The position numbers were made by a program, and so were the translations under genes. The notes below the pieces were generated by a model. The model saw only the letters and a list, made by a program, of their open reading frames with translations, had not been told where the DNA came from and did not search any database. This document shows positions 42,690-53,700 of a stretch of DNA of 64,000 bases, piece by piece. Origin of the DNA: Phialocephala subalpina (Eukaryota; Ascomycota; Leotiomycetes; Helotiales; Mollisiaceae); NCBI GenBank assembly GCA_900073065.1, contig FJOG01000077.1:99793-163792 (forward strand). Reading direction: 5' to 3'. Position 1 is the stretch's first letter; each line of letters begins with the position of its first letter.

Positions 42690-45600
42690 GCAATATGTAT
42701 TTATTTGTCTATTTTTTAATATAAAGAGTCGTTGTGTATTCCGAATGTAAATATATCGTATTGCTTAATTATATCGATGTTTATTTAAAAGATAAAAGAA
42801 AGTATAAGGCCGTAAAAGCCGATCGAGAACGCATTATTTAAAAAATCTAAGTTATTTGGGATTTGAAAATTAAAAGAGTAGAATTAAATTATATAGTATT
42901 TCCGCCGGTAAATAACCTTTTTATCCTTATATTATAAGAGCTTAAGAAAGACGGGTTGAAGTGTTAATAGTAAGATGATTATAGCAACTTATATTAATAT
43001 ATTGCGTGTTAAACCCGCAAAATCTAAGAGTATTATTGCGTCGTTTATTAATGGGAAAACCCGCAAAAGAAAGGTAAACTCGAAACGAGAAGAAAAGTGC
43101 AAATTCTATGGAGAATTGGAGTTTATTATTAGTATTTTTTCATCCGCGGATTGGGAGTACAATATTTTGAGGTTTAAGTAGTGGGATTTAATTTAGTTAT
43201 ATTACTCGGAGATGTCGATTTGGAGGCTATTAAGAAAGAGTTGGGATAAGCTATGTAGTAAGTAGAAGAAGAAGAGCGTCGACGTATTACCGAATTCGAA
43301 GAATTTAGAGAATCGAATTTATAGTTGCGTCGAGTTAAATGGCCAAAGTATTTAGAAGGTTTCGATAAGAAAGAATTAAAGGGATTAATCGCACTAATTG
43401 ACGAAGACGAGTTAGAGTTGCAGATATTATGCAAAGCATTCGATTGGTTGATTTAGGATGTATAGTATTATGCCGTGGAGGAAGTGGTTGGGTCGGAAGT
43501 ATTATTCGAGGTGAATAAAAAGGAGGTGAATAAAGAGATTTAAGTGCCGTTTGATAGTTGAATGGATATTAGTACAGTTAAGATATATACGGAAGTAAAT
43601 AGGCAATTATTGCGTTATATATTTCGGTTTAAAGACGTTGAACTTTAAAAGCGATCGGCGTATGAGTTGATAGAAAGACAGTAGATGTGCATTGAAGATG
43701 TGTGGATTAGTATTGAGGAATTTGTATGGTGGAAGGAGGAGTAGGTAGAAGATTCGGAAAGTAGGGAAGAAGAGGAGGAAGAAGAATTAGGCGAGGAGAT
43801 CGAATGGATAGGCCGGATTTAGTGGAAGATTTTGCGGTTATGGATTGCATTATTTAATTAGTTATTATAGGACAATGAGTATAAAAGCGTTGTGATTAGT
43901 GGGTTGGCCGTTTTGGGAATGTGAGAAGATGATGGGTAGTTAGATGCGGAGGATTATACGCTCAAATATTCGGCCGTGATTAAGTTGGCTCGGTTAATGG
44001 TGGTCTAAGAGGCGTACGAGCGGCGACGGGAGGCTATTAAACAATATTAGAGTCGGGGTTTAAATATAAAGGAAGCGGGGACGAAAGTATTAAGTTATTA
44101 TATTTTGACGCGGGGTTTAGTTTATGCGTTTATAATTATAGTTTACGACGGTAAGGATTTTACGCTTATGCAGTGGTTATACTGTAGCCGATCGTACGGA
44201 TTTAAGATTCGATATACCATTACGGCGGAAAGGAAGGTCCAGTGGATTAGGGATGACATTTTATATCCCAAAATTCGGTTTAATATAAGCTAATTTCGGG
44301 GTATGATTTATGGGTTGCTTAGAGAGGCAAAAAAGGAGTTGTTTGAGAAGTTGATGATAGTAAAAGTAGATGCAGACTAAGAAGTGGATATAAAGTAAGT
44401 CCTTTCTATTTATTGGGATAAAATGGTGGACTAGTTATTAGAAATTAAAGTGGGGTGGTCGTTTTTGGATGATAAGCGGAATTAGTTTGTAGCGTGCAAA
44501 TAGTGGTAGTTGTACGAGCGGATATATAGAGAGGAGCAGGTTAAAGAGCAGTTTATGGATGCCGCAGGGAAGTTGAAGAAAGAAGCCGTAGTCGCATATT
44601 AGCGTTACGTGGAGCGGTTTTAAGAGTTGTTATAGGGTTTGATGCATTTGTGCGGTGGGTAGCTAGTTAGAGCACTCGAGTTGTTAAGGATGCGGTAGAA
44701 GAATACAGCGTACGGTGGCGTTAGGAACATTTTTATCGAGGAGGGTTTGGTTGCATTCGTGGCCACGTATTATAAGGGGTATCGGAGTAGTGGAAATATT
44801 AAGATTATTTACCGGTATTTGCTACGAGAGGTCGGGGAATTGTTAGTGTATTATTTATAGTTAGTTTTGCCATTTTGGGAGAAGTTGCAATTTTAGATGA
44901 CCGGAAAACCGAGTTTTAGTCCATTTTTATAGGGGGATAGTTAGAAGAAAGAGTATCGGCAGTAGATAGGATTAAAGCGGAAGCAGTAGAAGTCTTAGGA
45001 GGCAAATGAAATTCCCGGAGAAAGAGTTAGAGATGATTAGAAAGAAGAGAGTAGAAATAAGGAATAAAGGAGTTAGAGGAGGTTGTTGGCGTAACGGTAG
45101 TTCCGTACGTGGACATTAGAGAGAAGCCGGAAGATTTTGAAGTAAGTCGCCGTAAGGTGGATAGGTGTTAATGGGTTAAACATTAGTAGTTATCGCCAGA
45201 TTACTATTACTATGTCCCGAAGGTATTGTCGAGAGGACCGGTTTAAAGAGGAGAAGAGTAAGTTAAAAGAAAGTGAAAGTTAGGATAAGGATAATACCGA
45301 TGGGGACGATCTATGGGATTTGCAAGCCGGTTATAGGACTTATATTGCAGGTATGATTTATATTAGAGAGTTAATGGAAGGAGACAATTCTATTATTAAT
45401 CGCCGTGAGAAGTTTCGTCGCGTTAATTACGTATAGTATTGTTTTTTGGGGTTTTATTAATATATTAAGGGGTTGGGATGAGTGGGAGAGTTAAAAGAAA
45501 GCGGTAAATGTATGAGGAAGAGATGTAAAACGCGTAATTAGCCCGGTGGAAGCGATTGCGGGGCGTTGATATTTATCGAGAGTTGGAATAGATGTTGGGG

Positions 45601-47650
45601 AGCGAGGCCCGATTCCGTGGGTTGTAAAAGCTCGTGTTAGAAGCCATTATAAAGTACTAAAGCCCTATTGTAGCGATAATAGGAATCGGGGTTAGGAAGA
45701 CGTTATTATTCCAATTGCCAGCTAAGAGTATGAATTCCGGTACCACTATTGTCATCAGCCTATTAGTTTCATTATAAGAGCATATGGTGGATAGATGTTA
45801 GTAAGTCGAGATTTCATGTGTAAAATGGGACTTCCGATATTGTTATTCCCCTAGTTAGATTATTATCGTCACGCTCGAATCAATTATTAGTAAAACGTTT
45901 GGGACGTTTGTAGACCGGTTATAGGGATTATATCAATTGGATCGGTTCGTGTTTGACGAGTGTTATACGGTATTGGATAATACGGCCGAGTTCCGGCTTA
46001 AGATGCGACAATTAAGCGAGTTAATAGAAAAGGGGGTGCAAATAATTTATTTAACGGCTATATTACTATTATATACCGAGCTAAAATTCATAAATATTAT
46101 GAAAGTCCGAGCCGAAGATATTTACATATTTCGAGCCCCTATTAGCCGTCTTAATATTGCGTATTCCGTGGCAGAGTACGAGGAGGATGAATTTGGGAGA
46201 GGGGATATTGCAACCGTTTGCAGGTTAGTAGAGTAGAAATTGGAAGAATACCCCGTATTAGCCAAGATTATCATATATAGTAGTAGTATTATCACTATTT
46301 AAAAGGTGAGTAATGCATTGGGTTATCACGCGTATTATTGAGACGTAGGCGATATAACCGTTAAAGATGAGATCCGAAAGGCGTGGGAAAGTGCAAATAA
46401 GCGTATTATAGTTGCTATTAACGTATTTGGATTAAGTATTAACCGGCCGAATATCCGCGTTGTAGTTTATATTAGGCCTATTTATTAATTGCGGAGTTAT
46501 AGTTAAAAGAGTAATCGAATCGATCGAAATAGGAAAAAGAGTAAAACTATTATTTTAATACTTATTGGAAAGTAAAAAGTATTGTAGAAATCATATGAGT
46601 AAGTATAGCGGCAAGTAGCCACGTTTTACATTACTATGACGGCGAAGGAGAAAAAGCGGATTGAAAGGTATAAAATTGAGCGGTTTATAAGTAGTACTAA
46701 ATATCGGTGGATTTATTTGGATTACGAAATAAATAGGAGGATTAATCGAGTGAAGTACGAGGACGGGGAAAAGCGTTGTAATATATACCAAGCAAATAAT
46801 GCCATGATGGACGAATTAGAAGCCCAACGGCACGCATATATCCAAAGGGGGTAAGAGAAATAAGACCGGTTGATGGATAGTGCCATTAATATCCCATTTA
46901 ATAGTATTCGGTTTTGCGGCATCCTTAGCGACGGATTTGATAGTAGTTATAGTCTATTTCCCAGTTCACTTTTAGCGCATTCTTAGAGTAGTACCGTGAG
47001 TTGTAATCCGGGGTTTACGGTAGACCCGATCAACCCCGGAAAGCGAGTTGAGTTCCAATCCTAGCACTACTAGCGGTAGTAGTAGCGGTTATAAGTTCAG
47101 GCACGAAATTAGTAAGAAAACTATGATGTGTAGGATTTAGAAAATCGTTTGGATTAATGGGTTGGGAAATGCCCGTTATATTACGTTCGGAAGTATAGCG
47201 GTTGTTACGTTGATATTCGGTACGCATTAAACGAGTGCGTAGATGAAGAGCAAAAATTGGTTGCTAAAGAGGTTAAAGTATTGTAGAAAATCCATTTTCA
47301 ACGGTATATAAGTTGTTACGATTGTGGAGTCGCTTAATAAGTTTGTACGAGGTAGGAGGAGATCCGCGAAGGGAATCGCAAGTTTAAGCGGATTCTAGGC
47401 GGGGTTTGTTAATATAACGGGATCGTATAGTCCGTAGTAGTAGCCATTATAATTATAAAGCCGTTGGAGGTAGTAGATTAAGAGGTTTGGTTATATATGC
47501 GGGTAGAAGGCATTTGGAGGGCTAATGAGAAATTGGACACGGGTGAAAAAGCAGAAGTAAAGAAGGGGATATTGAAATGGTTTAAGTAGAAAGTAATTTA
47601 GAGATCGATTGAAGTAAATGTTTTATTATAAGTGTTTTACCGATTAATAA
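42690..47650 (+). pseudogene. Telomere-linked RecQ-type helicase with OrsD/DUF3505-like N-terminus, RIP-inactivated
   Basis: About 5 kb. The N-terminal part (about 42.70-43.15 kb: VYSECKYIVLLNYIDVYLKD, then KADRERII, NYIVFPPV and KKDGLKC) matches the C2H2-like OrsD/DUF3505 layout. From 43184 a long frame reads EEEERRRITEFEEF, WPKYLEGFDKKELKGLI, GLVYAFIIIVYDGKDFTLMQW and IFIEEGLVAFVATYYKGYR. After a frame change near 45.48 kb the helicase core follows: GIGVRKTLLFQLPA (Walker A, GVGKT mutated), RFVFDECYTVLD (motif II, DECH to DECY), FRAPISRLNIAYSVAEYEE, AINVFGLSINRPNIR (motif V) and, at about 46.5 kb, a heavily mutated QESGRAGRDG motif. A Zn/C-terminal part (CNIYQANNAMMDELEAQRHA, then SCYDCGVA) runs to about 47.6 kb. 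Stops are mostly TAG/TAA at Gln codons. Frame changes at about 43.18 and 45.48 kb may be introns or indels. Family members sit beside telomeres in many fungi. Confidence 0.85.
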
Positions 47651-47699
47651 TTGGATTAAAAAGTTAAAGGAGAAGAAATAGAGTAAATAGATAATCGGA

Positions 47700-47870
47700 T
47701 TAGAATAGAATATAAAAGTTAAGCCGATTTGAATTCCCGCGGTAGAGTATATAATATTTAGGGTTAAATCGATTTACGTGCGAAAGAATAAACCGATTTA
47801 AGTTCCCGCGGTAAGTAAAATATATTTATATTCGAAGTTAAACCGATTTAAAGTCCCGCGATAGAAATAT
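47700..47870. repeat. Degenerate AAACCGATTTAA..CCCGCGGTA repeat
   Basis: The motif AAACCGATTTAAgTTCCCGCG recurs at about 47718, 47789 and 47837, with a partial copy at 47762 beside TTAGGGTTA. It lies between the helicase 3' end and the assembly gap and may be a subtelomeric short repeat. Confidence 0.6.
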
Positions 47871-48044
47871 TATAATTAAAATACAAATAAATTTAAATAT
47901 AAGAGAAAGGAAAATATAAGAATAAAATGTATATAATAATACAAGGGAAAAAAAAGGTAAGTTAATTTGCAATATATATTTAATTATTATAGTCATCGAA
48001 AAATAGAAGAAAGTAATAAAATCCAAAAGAAGATTCGTTTTTAG

Positions 48045-48960
48045 NNNNNNNNNNNNNNNNNNNNNNNNNNNNNNNNNNNNNNNNNNNNNNNNNNNNNNNN
48101 NNNNNNNNNNNNNNNNNNNNNNNNNNNNNNNNNNNNNNNNNNNNNNNNNNNNNNNNNNNNNNNNNNNNNNNNNNNNNNNNNNNNNNNNNNNNNNNNNNNN
48201 NNNNNNNNNNNNNNNNNNNNNNNNNNNNNNNNNNNNNNNNNNNNNNNNNNNNNNNNNNNNNNNNNNNNNNNNNNNNNNNNNNNNNNNNNNNNNNNNNNNN
48301 NNNNNNNNNNNNNNNNNNNNNNNNNNNNNNNNNNNNNNNNNNNNNNNNNNNNNNNNNNNNNNNNNNNNNNNNNNNNNNNNNNNNNNNNNNNNNNNNNNNN
48401 NNNNNNNNNNNNNNNNNNNNNNNNNNNNNNNNNNNNNNNNNNNNNNNNNNNNNNNNNNNNNNNNNNNNNNNNNNNNNNNNNNNNNNNNNNNNNNNNNNNN
48501 NNNNNNNNNNNNNNNNNNNNNNNNNNNNNNNNNNNNNNNNNNNNNNNNNNNNNNNNNNNNNNNNNNNNNNNNNNNNNNNNNNNNNNNNNNNNNNNNNNNN
48601 NNNNNNNNNNNNNNNNNNNNNNNNNNNNNNNNNNNNNNNNNNNNNNNNNNNNNNNNNNNNNNNNNNNNNNNNNNNNNNNNNNNNNNNNNNNNNNNNNNNN
48701 NNNNNNNNNNNNNNNNNNNNNNNNNNNNNNNNNNNNNNNNNNNNNNNNNNNNNNNNNNNNNNNNNNNNNNNNNNNNNNNNNNNNNNNNNNNNNNNNNNNN
48801 NNNNNNNNNNNNNNNNNNNNNNNNNNNNNNNNNNNNNNNNNNNNNNNNNNNNNNNNNNNNNNNNNNNNNNNNNNNNNNNNNNNNNNNNNNNNNNNNNNNN
48901 NNNNNNNNNNNNNNNNNNNNNNNNNNNNNNNNNNNNNNNNNNNNNNNNNNNNNNNNNNNN
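48045..48960. other. Assembly gap (916 N)
   Basis: A run of N with A-rich, low-complexity sequence on both sides, consistent with an assembly break at tandem repeats. Confidence 1.
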
Positions 48961-49157
48961 AGGATTAAAAATTATAAAAAGAGAAATAAAAATTAAAATA
49001 AAAAATAAAATGAAAATTAAAGATAAAAAAAATAAATAAAATTATAAAGAATAGGAATAAAATAAAAAGGAATAAAAAATTAGGGTTATATAATTTAAGA
49101 AAAAGATAAATTAAAAATAGGAAAAAGAATTAATATTATTGATAAATTAGAAAATTT

Positions 49158-49480
49158 AAGAAAAAGTTAAGGTTTTTATAGTTTGGGAAATGATTAAAGT
49201 TATTAGATTTGAGGAATAGTTAGGGTTATAAGATTTGAGGAATGGTTAAGGTTATAAAATTTAAGGAATAATTAGGGTTATATAATTTGAGGAATGGTTA
49301 GGGTTATATAATTTAAGGAATGGTTAGGGTTATAAGATTTGAGGAATGGTTAGGGTTATATAATTTGAGGAATGGTTAGGGTTATATAATTTGAGGAATA
49401 GTTAGGGTTATATAATTTGAGGAATAGTTAGGGTTATATAATTTGAGGAATGGTTAGGGTTATATAATTTAAGGGAAATA
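49158..49480 (+). repeat. 26-bp minisatellite with TTAGGGTTA core
   Basis: Ten good copies (49211-49470) of a 26-bp unit of the form GAGGAATGGTTAGGGTTATA plus TAATTT, preceded by two decayed copies from 49158 and followed by a partial one. Every good unit except the second (TTAAGG) keeps a TTAGGG telomeric hexamer; copies differ by A/G and G/A changes. It starts 200 bp after the gap. Confidence 0.92.
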
Positions 49481-49643
49481 TAAATTAAAGAAGTAAAAAG
49501 AAATAAAAATAATAAAGTAAATAAATAATTTTTTAAAAAAAGGAATTTGAAGTAAATAGGAAAAAAAGTTAAAAAAAGTAAGAATATATAAAATAATTGA
49601 AAAAAAAAGAGAGAATAAATAGGAAAAGAGGATAAAAGTAATT

Positions 49644-49848
49644 GGAAAAGAAGAATAGATAGGAAAGAAAGGTAATTAGGAAAGAAGGGTTATTAGGAAA
49701 GGAGGGTAATTAAGAAAGGAGGGTTATTAGGAAAGGAGGGTAATTAGGAAAGGAGAGTAGTTAAAAAAAGAAAGTAGTTAGAAAAGGAGAGTAGTTAAAA
49801 AAGGAGAGTAAATAGAAAAGAAGAGTAAATAGAAAAGGAGAGTAGATA
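49644..49848 (+). repeat. 17-bp purine-rich minisatellite, about 12 copies
   Basis: Consensus GGAAAGGAGGGTAATTA, about 12 tandem copies with increasing A/G variation to the right. The plus strand is almost all purine apart from T in the TTA/TAATTA block. It sits 170 bp from the 26-bp array. Confidence 0.88.
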
Positions 49849-50105
49849 TAAATATTTAGGATTAAGAAGTAAAAAGAGGAAGGGTTAAGAAGTAGTTAGA
49901 AAAAGGAAGAGTAAATTAAGTAAAGTTAGAAGGGTATTAGGAATTAAGAAGTAGGGTTTAAAGAGTAGAAGTTTTTAAGAAAGGGGGTAATTGTTAAGGG
50001 AGAGTATTAGGTAGGGTGAAGGGAGGGGGTAAGTAAAAGAAGAAATTGGGGAAGGAAATTGGGGATATGAAAGAGAAATATCGGGTGAAGGTTAGGATGG
50101 GATTT
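49849..50105 (+). other. Purine-rich low-complexity tract
   Basis: Strongly strand-asymmetric A/G sequence (AAGTAGAAG-, GGGGGTAA-like runs) without coding potential. It continues the composition of the minisatellites and ends where ordinary AT-rich sequence resumes. Confidence 0.6.
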
Positions 50106-50284
50106 AGGGATTTAAAGTATGTTTTCTATCTAAAATTACTTAGAAGAAATACTATACTTATCTATATTACAGTATAAGCGTTATAGTAGAAGATATAGTT
50201 GATTAAAAGTAGGTGTTATAGTGTTGCGCTTCCCGATTTGGCGGAAAGCAAAGGTATTACCGCTATTTTACCGCTTTTTGAATC

Positions 50285-50700
50285 GAAGTTATTTTCTAGT
50301 GATACTTTAACTACATTTAATACAATTAATTATAAGAATAATAAAAAGATTAAATAGAAATGAATACTTTAGTTATAAGTATATAATAATATTTAATTGT
50401 TTAATATTATAAAATGGGATTGGGTGTATTGTAAGCTCGTTTGATTTGTATATTAACCACGGAAACGGCGTTAACCGAATTAAGGTTATTTTCTAGGGCT
50501 GCTTTAATTACATGCAATACAATTAAATATATGTTTAATATAATGATTTTATAGTAGTGAATACTTTAAGTATAAATATATAATAATATTTAAGTTTTTA
50601 AAGTTACAATAAAGGATTGAGTGCTAATTGTAGGCTTATTCGATTCGTACCGCCGTCATAGAGACGGCGCTAACCGAATCCAGGTTATTTTCTAGTTTTG
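50285..50700. repeat. About 198-bp tandem repeat, 2+ copies
   Basis: GTTATTTTCTAG occurs at 50288, 50485 and 50684, spaced 197 and 199 bp, each preceded by AACCGAAT-like sequence and (first two) followed by TTTAAnTACAT...AATACAATTAA. The spaces share TAAGTATAnATATATAATAATATTTAA. It ends about 50 bp before the start codon of the long ORF at 50749, so it may be upstream regulatory or terminal repeat DNA of that element. Confidence 0.7.
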
Positions 50701-50748
50701 CGTGAGTAGCGCGCTTAAAAAGCTACTTACGTCGTTATATTTACTCCA

Positions 50749-53700
50749 ATGGCTTTAAATTAACCTCTAAAAAACCGCGGCGGTAGACCAAGGAAGTACA
50801 TCAGCAAAGAAGCTACTATAAAAGCTGCGAGAGAGAGTAAACTGCGTTGGTATCATTAATCGCGTTAATAAACGCGTCAACCAATTAGCCCGGCAAACTT
50901 TATCGTATACGAGCCTCCGCTCTACTTAAATATCCCCATAAATACTCCTCCCGCAATCGGACTTCGAACGAATATTTAAATCCTTCAAGATTACGATACC
51001 GAAGAAAGCGATATTCTAGAGAATTTAGTACCGATTTCCCCTTCGCCGACTTAATACTTTACGTTCGATAAAAATGCCGAAATCGCTGCGCAAATTAAGC
51101 AGATTCGAGTAGATAAATAAAAAGCTAATATTAAGCGGAGCGAATACGAAGCCGAAATTTCTCAATAATTAAATAAATCAAATACGGCAACTATCGAAAT
51201 TCTAATGGAGTTGCGGGCCGACGTGGCAAAAGAAGTAAACGCTAAATAGACGCCAACTTTACAAGACAAAGAAATATTAGTAGATTCAATAACCGTGGGA
51301 TCGCAAACAATAAATGGATTACATACAATTAGTCGAGAAAATGGGATTTGCGATAAAGAGCTTTTACGTTCTTACTTTCTATAGAGCGCCTCTATAAATA
51401 AGCCAATAAAGACGTGAGATAATGGCAGTATTACCGCGTTAAACACTTCTAGCAAAGTAGTAAGCATCCAAAAATCGAAAGAAAATATAGTACCATCGCA
51501 AATACTACCGAGAGCACCTTCTCTACAATCAAGCAAAAGCCAGCAAAGTACCAGCAGACAAAGCACGTCATTCCCGTCACAAAACAATACCCTTATATCC
51601 TAAATAAAATCTTTACTACAGTAAGTACCTGCAAATACTAATAATATATCCCCACTTATAATCACACGCCTATCTCCTAGCAATACTTCGCTATCACCTT
51701 CTTCGCCTACCCCATCAATAATTCGCCTAAACCCAGCTTCTATTCCCACACTTGCCCCTACTCCCGCCGCTACTCTTACCCCGATAGCAACAACTTCCCC
51801 AAATGCAACAACCCTAAATACAGCAACTTCCGCGAATGCAAAGACTCCCCCAGCGCCCACTAAACAAACTACTTTTAAATTAACCAAACAAATGCGGAAT
51901 TTCTAAGGCTATACTCACGAGCAATACCGCGAAATAAACTAATCGCATTAAGAGCACCATCGACGTCCAAATGTCTATTCCAAGTACTCGTCACTTCAAC
52001 AAATTAATAATATCCTGCGTGGAAATCACCAATACACACCCCTTCTAAACGTCCTTAGCAATAGTAAGTTAATAAAGCCTATAGACTTCGGCGAATTAGA
52101 TTGCCAAGTAGCCTTTGAAAGCACTAACACGTCAATTACTCCTAAAAATATCGGAACCCGTAATGAAAACCTACCTAAAAATCTCTACTTATCGCAATAT
52201 TATATTACTAATCGAAAGAATCGTTTTACCAAAGTATCGTTTAATATCGATAGTACTTGCTACTTCTTTACCAATTTGGCCGTTGCACGTCAAAACATCA
52301 ATTAATTTCTTAAAATGCATCCCTTTTTCAACCTTAATACAAATATTCACTTCGATTTAAAAGTTCCTTTATATAATAAGCGCGGAGTATTAATTCAAAA
52401 ATATACCCCTCTTTATAAAATCCCTTATTATTACTTTGGCTCTATAATTAATATAAAGAGTCTACTCATATTCGTCTTCTTCCTTGCACTTTATATCGAA
52501 AACGACTATAAGCATTCAACGTATCTTAGTAAATAGGATTAAGAGTTGTAATATAATGCGATTTTAGCTCCTACTATCCACAAAACCATTCGATTTTCTA
52601 ATATTCTGCAATATTACTCTATTATTACTCGTATCGCTGATGCAAATTCGACTACGTTATTTGTAGAGAGCCTCGCTCGGAAAGATTCCTTAAAAGAATA
52701 GCTTTTAAAGCACGTATTACAGGCGCAGTACCTCGACTCTTTTTAAAGCCGAATCCTCGAAACTATCGCCGAGAACCTTAGATACTATCGATTTTAAAGT
52801 GCCAACCTTTTTATGCATGCAAAAAACACTAAATTAGAATCTATAGATATAGTCGGTGATTTAATTACAGCCTACGAGAAATGGGAACATTCTTAGTCTC
52901 AAGCGACGGACCTACAATTTTATAATAAAGATCGTGTGTTTATTGATCTTGTAAAACAAATTACTTCGGAAGACAATACTTTACCGTACGATTAAATCTT
53001 AAAAAGCTATAAGGTAGAAGTGTTCTTATAGAAAAAATATTGCTTAAATACGTATGCAAAGACGCGGACTATTCTCAATCCCGACGGAAGTCCAATTAAA
53101 GGGAATCCCAAATGCACAATATATCCCTGGGCAATAATGCGGGATACGATAGGCCAGACCTTCTTCGCGGCGCCGCAGGGGAAAAAGGGTCAAAACGGAT
53201 TAATATACTCTCAATTCTACGCCTTAATTAAAACTCCATTTGATACAACGAAAGTATACGTCTTCGATAATGAGTCTCTTGAGAATTTGGCTTTAGACCT
53301 TGGATATATCCGGTTATTTCAATAGGAGGGTGGAGGCATCACTTTTTCGAAAGGTGTTTGCGAGTTTAGTTACTTCTATAGTAAGAAGCGCGCTTATGCC
53401 AATTTGGTTAACAACTAATAAAAATCGTACGGCATCCGAGAAAAATACCGCATTTCTTTGACTATAATGGAAGAGATCGCTCAATAGTGGCGTTAATAGG
53501 ATTTATACGATGATAAGATTAATACTAGCTCGCCTCCACTCCCGTATTATATCGTCCTTACTAAAGAACTTCTCAACTTTCTTTATGCCTAGATTAACAA
53601 GTACTACTTTCTCTTTGAGCATGTACTTGCGTATATAGCCATAATATATTCGCTTCCCGAAATAATTGTTATAGTGATTACGTTACGAGCACTGCGATTT

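Noticed and set aside
49158..49480. 26-bp array as a true chromosome end
   Set aside because: Units are 26-mers with one TTAGGG each, not pure hexamer repeats, and sequence continues for 14 kb to the right.
51600..51887. 95-codon Val/Gly/Ala-rich minus-strand ORF
   Set aside because: Antisense of the Ser/Thr/Pro/Ala-rich linker of the long plus-strand ORF.
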